The notes below the pieces were generated by a model. It was not told the origin of the DNA. It made no database searches and saw only the letters and a list, made by a program, of their open reading frames with translations. The translations under genes were made by a program, and so were the position numbers. A DNA stretch of 64,000 nucleotides from JAJDTR01 sp965220415 (GTDB lineage: Bacteria > Poribacteria > WGA-4E > JAJDTR01), in the NCBI GenBank assembly GCA_965220415.1, contig OZ244829.1, positions 3,844,001 to 3,908,000 of the forward strand, given 5' to 3'. Below, piece by piece: positions 16,781-25,080 of this stretch; within the stretch, counting starts at the first letter, position 1, and every line of letters begins with the position of its first letter.

Positions 16781-18007
16781 TTACGTTTGTCGGGCAAATT
16801 GCTTGCCCGGCATTTGCTGGACGATTCCCTTGAGTTCAAGCATAACAAGAGTGCTGGAAACTTTGTTCATAGGAAGCGATGTCGTCCGAGCAATCTGATC
16901 GATATGCGAACATGGGAGATCAATTGCTTCAAGAACAGCTCTTTCATCAGCGCTAAGCTCGGGTGTTGATTGTATCGTCGGTTTTACCGCAGGCGTTCCC
17001 ATACTCCCGATTGATGTATCTCGGGCAGGCACTTCGGCAAAGAGATTGGAGCTCGCCTGTCCTTGAGAAGAGCTGTTATCATCTAAAGGAAGTTGGGCCG
17101 GTGAAGAGGTGAGGGTTGGAGTCAACCGCCGATCCGGGAAAGCTTCCCAAATATCGTCGATAGCGTTTATCAACTTCGCCCCTTGGTTAATCAGTTGGTG
17201 GGAACCTTTTGATTGATTCGAGAACACCTGCCCCGGTACGGCGAACACCTCCCGTCCCTGCTCCGCGGCGTGGCGCGCGGTAATCAACGATCCGCTGCGA
17301 ACCGATGCTTCAACCACCACCGTTCCCGAACTCATACCACTCACGAGCCGATTGCGGCGCGGGAAGTTTTTTGGAAACGGCGGCACCGACATCGCAAATT
17401 CCGAAATCAACGCTCCCGACTCCACGATTTCATCAGCCAAATCTCTGTTTTCGTCGGGATATATCTGGCTCAAGCCGTTGCCTAGAACAGCAATTGTTCG
17501 CCCGTTTGCCTGAAGCGCCCCTTGGTGTGCGCACGTGTCAATCCCTCTCGCAAAACCGCTGATGACGGTCACGCCGTTTTCCGCGAGTTGTTGGCTTAAT
17601 TGACGGCCAATTGTCTTACCGTAGTTTGTCGGACTTCGAGTCCCGACAATAGTTATACTCGGCGCATCCGGTTCGCCGAGGTCACCCCGCACGTAGAGCA
17701 AGGGCGGGGGATCGGCAATCTCCTTGAGGAGCATCGGATAGGCGCTATCATTAACGGTGACCAAGTGGCAATTGTGCGCCTCAATTAGTTCCAATTCTTG
17801 GCCCACGGAAACGCGGAATTTACCGCGAATCACCCGTTGGCTGACGTTTGAGGACAGCCCTTCAATTTGAGTTAGCTCTTGCAGTGTGGCGTCTAATGCC
17901 CTCTGCGCGGATCCAAAAGCAACCAGCAGACGTTGTATGGTTTGATATCCCACTCCGGGAATGATACTAAGATGGACTAAACTCTTCGTTTCCTCGGAGA
18001 ATATCAT
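16781..18007 (-). CDS. dprA: DNA-processing protein DprA/Smf
   Basis: 408 residues. The N-terminal helix-hairpin-helix region (residues 10-70) has IPGVGYQTIQRLL. The Rossmann-like DprA core (75-290) shows 'IVGTRSPTNYGKTIGRQLS', GFARGIDTCAHQGAL, FPRRNRLVSGMS and 'RSGSLITARHAAEQGREVF'. A C-terminal winged helix (about 340-405) resembles DML1 domains. DprA binds incoming single-stranded DNA and loads RecA during natural transformation. Nine bp separate its start from the upstream lipoprotein gene and 23 bp separate its stop from accA, so the three probably share a transcript. Confidence 0.95.
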   Translation of the reverse strand: MIFSEETKSLVHLSIIPGVGYQTIQRLLVAFGSAQRALDATLQELTQIEGLSSNVSQRVIRGKFRVSVGQELELIEAHNCHLVTVNDSAYPMLLKEIADPPPLLYVRGDLGEPDAPSITIVGTRSPTNYGKTIGRQLSQQLAENGVTVISGFARGIDTCAHQGALQANGRTIAVLGNGLSQIYPDENRDLADEIVESGALISEFAMSVPPFPKNFPRRNRLVSGMSSGTVVVEASVRSGSLITARHAAEQGREVFAVPGQVFSNQSKGSHQLINQGAKLINAIDDIWEAFPDRRLTPTLTSSPAQLPLDDNSSSQGQASSNLFAEVPARDTSIGSMGTPAVKPTIQSTPELSADERAVLEAIDLPCSHIDQIARTTSLPMNKVSSTLVMLELKGIVQQMPGKQFARQT

Positions 18008-18016
18008 CTGCGCTGC

Positions 18017-18622
18017 TCACTCGCTTGCTACCGGCGCTACGGGTGCTACCGGCTCCGCTGGCGGCAAAGCGTAGTAGACTTCAATTTCTCGAATCTTCCT
18101 ATACGTCAGAACGGGCGCTCCGCCATCACTTCTCTGTGTTCGCTTGCCACCACCAACGCGGCGCGACTCCCAAGAGCGGGGAACCAACAACCGTAACTTG
18201 CGAGACATTACCGGTTCCTTAAATCTAGTCTCGTATTTCTCTCGGACATGATCCTTGACATCGCGAAGCACCTGCCATTCCCCTTCATCGTCCAAATACT
18301 GAATCTTAAAATATTCCATCTCGCCGATGTCGGCTTTGATCACAATTCGTTGAATCTTCTGAGGGTTCAGCCACTCAAGGACGGCTTCGCTGTATTTGTC
18401 GGCTTCCAATTGCGATTCCTTGTCCTTTTCATCTTCAACGATTGGCATAGTTTCGCCCTCCGTGTACAGATTGTCGTCGTGAAATCTGGAATTGACATCC
18501 CGACTCGTGGCTTCAATGGCGAGATTTTTGCTCCATTGTGTCTTGGGGCCGGTACTCACACAACTCGCGAGCAAAACTGAGACTATGAAAACAAGTGCAG
18601 CCGTAAATACTGTAGAACGCAT
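18017..18622 (-). CDS. Putative lipoprotein, discoidin-like (paralogue 1)
   Basis: 201 residues from the ATG at 18622 (MRSTVFTAALVFIVSVLL), preceded by GAAGGAG; an 18-residue upstream extension is rejected. The lipobox VLLASC gives Cys about 22. The mature part (NLAIEATSRDVNSRFHDDNL, 'QKIQRIVIKADIGEMEYFKI', 'REIEVYYA') looks like a galactose-binding/F5-8C-type beta-sandwich, in which exposed loops bind sugars or proteins. A basic, Gly-rich insert RRVGGGKRTQRSDGG occurs near residue 165. The tail is Pro-Ala-Val repeats (PVAPVAPVA). A related gene lies 243 bp upstream. The family assignment is by pattern only. Confidence 0.6.
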   Translation of the reverse strand: MRSTVFTAALVFIVSVLLASCVSTGPKTQWSKNLAIEATSRDVNSRFHDDNLYTEGETMPIVEDEKDKESQLEADKYSEAVLEWLNPQKIQRIVIKADIGEMEYFKIQYLDDEGEWQVLRDVKDHVREKYETRFKEPVMSRKLRLLVPRSWESRRVGGGKRTQRSDGGAPVLTYRKIREIEVYYALPPAEPVAPVAPVASE

Positions 18623-18865
18623 ATTTTTTTCTCCTTCGGAATTAGAAATTCGTGCGGAATGCCTTATCCCAGACATGTTGTCCTCGGGCTAGAACTTTTC
18701 CGCTCACGTAGTCGAATCATTATATAAAAGATTTTAAGCAAATGCAAGCGGACAGAACTCCGGGAGCCAAAATATCCTTGCGTTGACTCGTTCGGTCAAA
18801 ACTCAAGGAATACTCTGTTCCGCGATTCATCGCCACAAAGATACAACTTCATCAGGCGCCAGGTC

Positions 18866-19507
18866 TCACTTCAACAAATCGTCAAGTTCCTTTTCTCGGG
18901 AATCGAGTACCGCCTCTGCCTCCTTCTCTGCGATTTCCTCTGCCGATTGGTAGCCGTACAACTCGACCTCAAAGATTTCCCCAGCCGCGCGGCGGTGGGC
19001 GCCGTGCCCTCGTCCACCACCGGTACGCGCTCTGTGTCTGCGCCGAAGTTCGGCATCGTCGCTCGTCGACAGTACGCGGACTCTAATTCTATCGGTAGGA
19101 AATGCGGTCCTTAAGGACAGATCTATGGGGTTTTGCTTAACGCTCTTAACCTCTCCCACCAGTTTCCAATTTATCCGGTCTCCGGTGCCTCCCCCTTTAT
19201 CGGCTAACACGTCAAATGTCTTTAGATTCTCCGAATAGATGACCATTCGGCTAATTTTCCGTTTTTTCGGCAACGTGATAACCACCTCGGATGCGGGGGT
19301 TGCGCCGTAGAGGTTTTGAGTTTCAACAGGAAATAGTGTTTTGCCGAGAGTTTTTAGGTTCCCGTCAATCATTTCAGGGCTTGTAGATTTCACGCCATCC
19401 ATAAGCGCGTAATTCTCACTCCATTCCTGTTTTGAGATGACTTTAGCGCAGGAAGCAACCCCTGAAAGGCAAGCAATCAGTATCAAGAAAACGGTTAAAC
19501 GAGACAT
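18866..19507 (-). CDS. Putative lipoprotein, discoidin-like (paralogue 2)
   Basis: 213 residues, ATG at 19507 after AAGGAG. The signal peptide MSRLTVFLILIACLSGVASC ends in a lipobox Cys20. The core resembles paralogue 1: 'EWSENYALMDGVKSTSPEMI' against 'QWSKNLAIEATSRDVNSRF', a central 'RKISRMVIYSENLKTFDVL', and the final strand 'GEIFEVELYGYQ'. The same position holds a basic Gly/His-rich insert (RRRHRARTGGGRGHGAHRR). The C-terminus is a charged helix (EIAEKEAEAVLDSREKELDD). Both look like envelope proteins with one carbohydrate-binding-like domain; ligand and partner are unknown. Confidence 0.6.
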   Translation of the reverse strand: MSRLTVFLILIACLSGVASCAKVISKQEWSENYALMDGVKSTSPEMIDGNLKTLGKTLFPVETQNLYGATPASEVVITLPKKRKISRMVIYSENLKTFDVLADKGGGTGDRINWKLVGEVKSVKQNPIDLSLRTAFPTDRIRVRVLSTSDDAELRRRHRARTGGGRGHGAHRRAAGEIFEVELYGYQSAEEIAEKEAEAVLDSREKELDDLLK

Positions 19508-19774
19508 TTTGAACTCCTTGTATAATCAGAAACGGGGTAGTAGGTTAGCACTTGATGAACCCAACGTCCCAAAATTAAATGCGATGTTTTTTAACCCGAG
19601 TTGCCACCTATGGTCGACGAGGGCACAGAACCCGAGTTTTTTCCAACGTGGACACACGAGATTGGCGAATATCAGGCTAATTTACCTATAATTTAGCGAA
19701 CGTTAACCAAAAACTCGGCTTCTCTATAATAGGTAGCAACTTGCGTTTTTAATGATTTTCGTGTGATGTGGCAC

Positions 19775-21232
19775 TTAATCGGTGATTTTCCAAGTTACAT
19801 CGTGTCGAGTGTCTTGCAACTCGATATTGAGTTGTTTTAGCCTATCACGAATTCGATCCGCGGTTTCCCAATCCTTACGCTGCCTCGACGTTTGGCGTAT
19901 TTCTATAATGAGATCCATTAATTGATTCAGCAACTCCGTGTTCCCATCGCCGGAATCGGTCAGTTCACTGTATATGCCGAGTACCTCACACATTTCTTTA
20001 AGGCTGCCATATCCTCTGCCCAACGCCGCTTTTGTGGCGTCAGACAGATTTTCACCCGCTTTGGCAAGTGTCTGGTTAATCTCACCGACGAATTTGAAAA
20101 TCTCACCTATCGCCATAGCGGTATTGAAGTCGGCATCCATAGCCTTTTCAAACCCATCTCGCATGGATTGAACCGCCTCAAGAATTGAGGTATGCGCTTC
20201 GTTGCGAGTATCACCGTCCGGAAGGCCCGTGCCGCTCACAGTTTGGTACGGTTTCAATGCATCCAGACAATTATTCAAACGTCGTATCGCGCTGCTCGAC
20301 TCCTTTAGGCTTGATGAGCTATAGTCCAATGGATGTCGGTAGTGTGCCGAGATTAGGAAGTGACGAATGGCTTCGGCAGAAAAATCCTTTAGCGCATCGC
20401 GCACAAAGATGAAATTCCGTTCGGATTTTCCCATGCGCTGCCCGTTAACCCGCAAGAATGCGACGTGCAGCCAGTATCGCGCAAACGGTTTTCCGGACGC
20501 CAACTCACTCTGCGCAATCTCATTTTCATGATGCGGGAATTGGAGATCTTGTCCGCCGGCATGGATGTCAATCGTCTCCCCGAGATGTTTCATGGCCATC
20601 GCTGAACACTCGATATGCCACCCGGGACGCCCCTTCCCCCAAGGACTTTCCCACCATGGCTCTCCCGGCTTGGCTTTCTTCCAAAGGTCGAAATCGCGCG
20701 GGTCCTCTTTTCGTTCATTGACTTCAACTCGCGCACCGGCAAGCAAATCTTCGGGGCGGCGATGGGAGAGTTTTCCGTATCCGTCAAAGCAGTGCACGCG
20801 GTAGTACACGTCGCCATCCACCGTATACGCGGCTCCCTTATCCATCAGGATTTGGATTAACTCGATAATCTCCGGTATATGGTCGGTTGCTCTCGGATGA
20901 ACGTCTGCTGCACGAATGCCAAGACACCCCGAATCCTCAAAGTACGCCTCCGCATTGTTCTTGGCAAGCAGCGATGCGTTTGTTCCCAACTCTGCCGCGC
21001 GGTTGATAATCTTGTCGTCAATGTCCGTAAGGTTTTGCACAAACTTGACCGAATATCCTTTGTATTCAAGGTAGCGGCGCACAATGTCGGAAACCATAAA
21101 TGTGCGGGCATTGCCGATGTGGAAGAAATCGTAGACCGTGGGACCGCAACTGTACATTAACACTTTACCGTCTTGAAGCGGGACGAATTCTTCCAGTTGC
21201 CGGCTTAACGAATTATAAATGTTTAATCCCAT
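19775..21232 (-). CDS. cysS: Cysteinyl-tRNA synthetase
   Basis: 485 residues, typical for CysRS. ATG at 21232 follows AAGAGG. Class I signatures are HIGNART (residues 37-43) and MGKSERN as the KMSKS-like loop. Zinc ligands are visible: Cys in YSCGPTVYD, Cys in WHIECSAMA, and His/Glu in FPHHENE. The C-terminal helical bundle (DALRY/DALR-like) follows. The enzyme attaches cysteine to tRNA-Cys. The KMSKS loop as MGKSE rather than MSKS is within known variation. ispF lies 44 bp upstream on the same strand. Confidence 0.95.
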   Translation of the reverse strand: MGLNIYNSLSRQLEEFVPLQDGKVLMYSCGPTVYDFFHIGNARTFMVSDIVRRYLEYKGYSVKFVQNLTDIDDKIINRAAELGTNASLLAKNNAEAYFEDSGCLGIRAADVHPRATDHIPEIIELIQILMDKGAAYTVDGDVYYRVHCFDGYGKLSHRRPEDLLAGARVEVNERKEDPRDFDLWKKAKPGEPWWESPWGKGRPGWHIECSAMAMKHLGETIDIHAGGQDLQFPHHENEIAQSELASGKPFARYWLHVAFLRVNGQRMGKSERNFIFVRDALKDFSAEAIRHFLISAHYRHPLDYSSSSLKESSSAIRRLNNCLDALKPYQTVSGTGLPDGDTRNEAHTSILEAVQSMRDGFEKAMDADFNTAMAIGEIFKFVGEINQTLAKAGENLSDATKAALGRGYGSLKEMCEVLGIYSELTDSGDGNTELLNQLMDLIIEIRQTSRQRKDWETADRIRDRLKQLNIELQDTRHDVTWKITD

Positions 21233-21276
21233 CTATTGCCTCTTGAAAATGATGCTTGAATCCCGTAACATCACCC

Positions 21277-21756
21277 TTAATCCCGACGCTCAACCAAACA
21301 GACAATCGCTTGAGCTGCGATTGCCTTCTCCTCCCCAACGATGCCAATTCCTTCCGATGTTGTGGCTTTGACGTTAACCTCATTCGGTAATAGCCGTAAG
21401 GTTTCAGCAAGACGGCGCCGCATTTCAGGAATATGAGGCGCCAATTTGGGTCGTTGAGCGATAATTGTACTGTCCACGTTCTGAACGACGTAACCCAGAT
21501 TCTCGACTTTGGCTTTCACCTTTTGGAGCAGAATCAGACTGTTTATCCCTTCGTAGGCGGGATCCGTATCCGGGAAATGGGAACCGATGTCTTCCAGCGC
21601 CGCGGCGCCCAATATCGCATCAATTATAGCATGAGTCAGTACATCTGCATCCGAGTGTCCCAGCAACCCCAGCGTGTGCCGAATTTCAACACCGCCCAGA
21701 ATCAGTTTGCGGTTCGGCACGAGCCGGTGAAGATCGTAACCAATACCTACGCGCAT
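21277..21756 (-). CDS. ispF: 2-C-methyl-D-erythritol 2,4-cyclodiphosphate synthase
   Basis: 159 residues. MRVGIGYDLHRLVPNRKLIL gives metal ligands D8 and H10; 'GLLGHSDADVLTHAIIDAIL' gives the third His; 'DIGSHFPDTDP' and 'VKATTSEGIGIVGEEKAIAA' are the substrate and CDP-binding segments. It catalyses the fifth step of the MEP isoprenoid pathway. It overlaps the end of ispD by 10 nt, a common order, indicating translational coupling. Confidence 0.96.
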   Translation of the reverse strand: MRVGIGYDLHRLVPNRKLILGGVEIRHTLGLLGHSDADVLTHAIIDAILGAAALEDIGSHFPDTDPAYEGINSLILLQKVKAKVENLGYVVQNVDSTIIAQRPKLAPHIPEMRRRLAETLRLLPNEVNVKATTSEGIGIVGEEKAIAAQAIVCLVERRD

Positions 21757-22460
21757 GTCTCCCTCTTCAGCGCTTCGGCAATAATCAGATCGTCCGGAGT
21801 CGTAATCTTCAAGTTGAAGTCGCTTCCCGAGACGATTTTCACCTTGAAACCGAGTTGCTCGACAAGCATGGCATCATCGGTTGCAGTTGCCCCTTCACGT
21901 TGCGCGTGCGCGTGTGCGTCCAACAGCACCGATGCACGAAATGCTTGAGGCGTCTGCACCGCCCAGAGTTTATCCCGATCCGGTGTGTCTACGATAAATC
22001 CGTCCGCGCTTGCAACCTTGATTGTGTCCTTTACCGGGACGGCTGCTACCGCCGCTCCCCACTCGTCAGCTGCCTCGATACAGGCAAAGATAACCTCATC
22101 TGTCACAAACGGACGCACCCCGTCATGAACGATGACGCAGTCTACATCGGTCGGCAACGATTGAAGACCATTGAACACGGAAGCTTGGCGTGTCAGTCCA
22201 CCGACTACCAAGTCTCCCACCTTCTGGAATGTGTTCGGAGCGATAACCGTCGCTTGGCAGAACTCCAGATCGGCGTCATCAACAATCACAGAGATTGTAT
22301 CAATGACCGGATTTCGATCAAATACGCCAATTGTATGCACGAGAATCGGTTTGTCACCCAGATTAAGGTACGGCTTTTTCACCGAGGTCCGCATTCGGCT
22401 TCCACTACCAGCCGCGGGGATAAGAGCGCATATCTTCTGATTCGTTTGCGTCCACTTCAT
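21747..22460 (-). CDS. ispD: 2-C-methyl-D-erythritol 4-phosphate cytidylyltransferase
   Basis: 237 residues. LIPAAGSGSRMRTSVKKPYL (residues 13-32) is the nucleotidyltransferase signature; 'VIVHDGVRPFVTDEVI', 'WAVQTPQAFR' and 'ATDDAMLVEQLG' complete the IspD pattern. It transfers CMP to MEP in isoprenoid synthesis. The start at 22460 is forced because the signature begins 12 residues later, so the gene overlaps the upstream PIN/TRAM gene by 56 nt in a different frame, an unusually long overlap. Confidence 0.95.
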   Translation of the reverse strand: MKWTQTNQKICALIPAAGSGSRMRTSVKKPYLNLGDKPILVHTIGVFDRNPVIDTISVIVDDADLEFCQATVIAPNTFQKVGDLVVGGLTRQASVFNGLQSLPTDVDCVIVHDGVRPFVTDEVIFACIEAADEWGAAVAAVPVKDTIKVASADGFIVDTPDRDKLWAVQTPQAFRASVLLDAHAHAQREGATATDDAMLVEQLGFKVKIVSGSDFNLKITTPDDLIIAEALKRETCA

Positions 22461-23412
22461 CGGCTTTTCTACGGGTGAAAATCATCTGTCCCGCGCTCGT
22501 CCTCAACATCTGGGTGACGACAACATCGATTATCTGTCCCACATGAGACTTGCCGCCCTCAACAATAACCATCGTCCCATCATCAAGATAGCCGACGCCT
22601 TGATTCAGTTCCTTGCCCTCTTTGAGAACGTGCACCTGAATAACCTCGCCAGCCACCACAACGGGTCGAACCGCATTGGCAAGCGCATTGATGTTCAAAA
22701 CGGTCACGCCCTGCAACTCGGCAACTTTGCTCAAGTTGAAGTCGTTCGTCACGATTTTCGCGTCCAACTCTTGGGCAAGACGAACCAGCTTCGCGTCGAC
22801 CTCGGCGATGTCCGGGAAATCCTCCTCGGTGATATCGACCTCCATGTCGGGGTCATTCTGCAAATCGCGCAAAATCTTAAAACCGCGCCGCCCCTTGTTT
22901 CGCCGGAGTTGTTCCGTAGAATCCGCGATGTGCTGTAACTCATTCAAGACAAATCTCGGTATCACAATGATGCCCGTAAGAAATCCCGTTTGGCAAATTT
23001 CCAGAATTCTGCCATCAATAATAACACTGGTATCCAGAATCTTGTAGCTTGGTGACGAGGAGGACGCACCTTGCGCGGATCGAGAGAAAAGTCCAAAATT
23101 TTTTCGTCTGCGATAGACAATCATCATCCCGGCATAGCTCATTACGAGAACTGTGCCCATCTTTACCATCGGGTTTACCGTGGTCGTTTGAGACATAATG
23201 TGAATAACTAAACCAGCGATTATAAGACCAAAGGTCAGCCCAACTAGAGAGGCAAAGAAATCTCGAAGTAACGGACGCGGGACGGATGATTCAAGCCCAA
23301 TCGCAATGATAGCGACGATTAGCGCTACAGCACCCCCATAGTTACCATCAATGCCATAACCGAAGGCAGCACTCAAGATCATGAAGATTGCACGTATAAT
23401 CCAGATCTGCAT
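22405..23412 (-). CDS. Membrane PIN/TRAM-domain protein (YacL-like)
   Basis: 335 residues from the ATG at 23412, which has AAAGGTG six bases upstream; a GTG nine bases earlier is the alternative. About four transmembrane helices fill residues 1-105. A PIN domain follows (ILDTSVIIDGRILEICQTGF, 'AEVDAKLVRLAQELDAKIV', 'TNDFNLSKVAEL') with the acidic active-site residues, then a C-terminal TRAM domain (about 255-325, RNA-binding beta-barrel). YacL-like proteins are predicted membrane-bound RNases of unknown target and often sit beside ispD, as here. The end overlaps ispD by 56 nt. Confidence 0.88.
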   Translation of the reverse strand: MQIWIIRAIFMILSAAFGYGIDGNYGGAVALIVAIIAIGLESSVPRPLLRDFFASLVGLTFGLIIAGLVIHIMSQTTTVNPMVKMGTVLVMSYAGMMIVYRRRKNFGLFSRSAQGASSSSPSYKILDTSVIIDGRILEICQTGFLTGIIVIPRFVLNELQHIADSTEQLRRNKGRRGFKILRDLQNDPDMEVDITEEDFPDIAEVDAKLVRLAQELDAKIVTNDFNLSKVAELQGVTVLNINALANAVRPVVVAGEVIQVHVLKEGKELNQGVGYLDDGTMVIVEGGKSHVGQIIDVVVTQMLRTSAGQMIFTRRKADEVDANESEDMRSYPRGW

Positions 23413-23682
23413 ATCAGTCACCTTCTTTCAAGTTTTCGATAAGTTAGACACGTTGGTAGGAATTAGGATTAGGTTTGGTTAACGGATTGACTCGTAAGAT
23501 TACACACAACAGAGATAAATAGCACGATGTATTTATGCACCTAACAGGCTTCAGTATGAAAATTTGTCTGCTGAAGCATTCCAATGAATGGGATTGGAAG
23601 TATGCAAGAGTGGAAGGTTGGGAGATCTCCGTCCACGTCGCCATCAATCCTCCCAAATATAAAATTTGTTCTCCAAACCTGC

Positions 23683-25044
23683 TTAAAACAGAGTGTTGAG
23701 TACGTCATGGAGATTCTTAGCTCCAAACAACTCAATGTCCTCGGTCAAGTCCAGTCCTTTGCGATTCGTTTCCGGCAGGATTGCTCGTTTGAAACCGAGT
23801 TTTGCCGCTTCGCGCAACCGCTTGTCAATATGCGCCACGGGTCGGATCTCGCCGCCTAATCCAACCTCGCCAATCAGGACAGTATATGGGTCAATCGTCA
23901 TGTCACGGTGGTTGGATATAATCGCTATGACAATCCCGAGGTCAATCCCTGGCTCATCTACACGAACACCGCCGGTGATATTTACGAACACATCCGAGTC
24001 GCCAATATTCATCCCGATACGTTTATGCAACACAGCGAGCAGCATCGCAATTCTCTGGCGATCCACCCCGGCGGTTGTGTTGCGCGGGAAAGCGAAGTTT
24101 GATGGCGAAACGAGCGCCTGAAGTTCCAATAGCAGAGGGCGTGTACCCTCAATACTTGACACAACAACGGAGCCCGAAATGTTTTCCTGCCTATCTCGAA
24201 GGAATAGCACGGACGGGTTCTCTACATCCACCAACCCCCGGCTTAGCATTTCAAAGATCCCGATTTCGTTGGTTGATCCGAATCGATTCTTGACGGCACG
24301 CAATACCCGATAGATATGTTGCTGTTCACCTTCAAAGTAGAGCACGGTATCCACAATGTGCTCCAACATTCGCGGTCCCGCCAACGCTCCATCTTTGGTA
24401 ACGTGGCCCACGAGCACAACCGGTATGTCCTTGCTTTTTGCGAGGATGAGCAACTGCCCCGCACATTCGCGTATTTGAGTTACGCTTCCGGGCGCCGACT
24501 GCAACGCCGGCAGATAGACCGCCTGAATCGAGTCGATGACCACCATGCTGGGCTGAACCGCTGCTATGTGCCCCTCGATTTGTTCAAGGTCGTTTTCGCA
24601 CAACACGAGTAATGCCTCTGATGAGAGTCCGAGGCGGTTTGCGCGGAGTTTGGTCTGGGCGGCAGATTCTTCGCCGGTAACGTATAGCACCGTGCCGTAA
24701 ACCCGACTTACGGCATCACTAGCTTGCAGCAGCAGCGTCGATTTGCCGATGCCCGGATCGCCGCCAATCAGTATAACAGATCCGGGAACAATTCCATCGC
24801 CAAGCACACGATCGAATTCATGAATGCCGGTGAGTAGCCGATCTTCTTCGCTTGCGGCAATCTCTCTAATTGGTTCAGGTTGACGAGACGGCTTTCCGAT
24901 CGTGCGATGTGCCGGCGATGACGTTTCAATCTCAATTTCTTCGGTAAGACTGTTCCACTTTTGGCATTCGGGACACCTGCCTAGCCATTTGAGAGAGACG
25001 TATCCGCATTCCTGACAGACAAACTGCCGACGTTCTTTTGCCAT
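23683..25044 (-). CDS. radA: DNA repair protein RadA
   Basis: 453 residues. An N-terminal C4 zinc finger (CQEC at 10-13, CPEC at 27-30) is followed by the RecA-like core with Walker A GGDPGIGKST, Walker B MVVIDSIQAVY and the RadA-specific KNRFGSTNEIG. The C-terminal Lon-protease-like domain (about 280-450) has 'GVRVDEPGIDLGIVIAIISN'. RadA is a branch-migration helicase in recombination and repair. The gene is directly upstream of the PIN/TRAM and isoprenoid genes (the radA-PIN-ispD order is widespread), with a 260-bp gap. mlaD stops 36 bp upstream. Confidence 0.95.
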   Translation of the reverse strand: MAKERRQFVCQECGYVSLKWLGRCPECQKWNSLTEEIEIETSSPAHRTIGKPSRQPEPIREIAASEEDRLLTGIHEFDRVLGDGIVPGSVILIGGDPGIGKSTLLLQASDAVSRVYGTVLYVTGEESAAQTKLRANRLGLSSEALLVLCENDLEQIEGHIAAVQPSMVVIDSIQAVYLPALQSAPGSVTQIRECAGQLLILAKSKDIPVVLVGHVTKDGALAGPRMLEHIVDTVLYFEGEQQHIYRVLRAVKNRFGSTNEIGIFEMLSRGLVDVENPSVLFLRDRQENISGSVVVSSIEGTRPLLLELQALVSPSNFAFPRNTTAGVDRQRIAMLLAVLHKRIGMNIGDSDVFVNITGGVRVDEPGIDLGIVIAIISNHRDMTIDPYTVLIGEVGLGGEIRPVAHIDKRLREAAKLGFKRAILPETNRKGLDLTEDIELFGAKNLHDVLNTLF

Positions 25045-25080
25045 TGGTGTTCGACTTGGAAATTCAGGTCAATAACGGGG

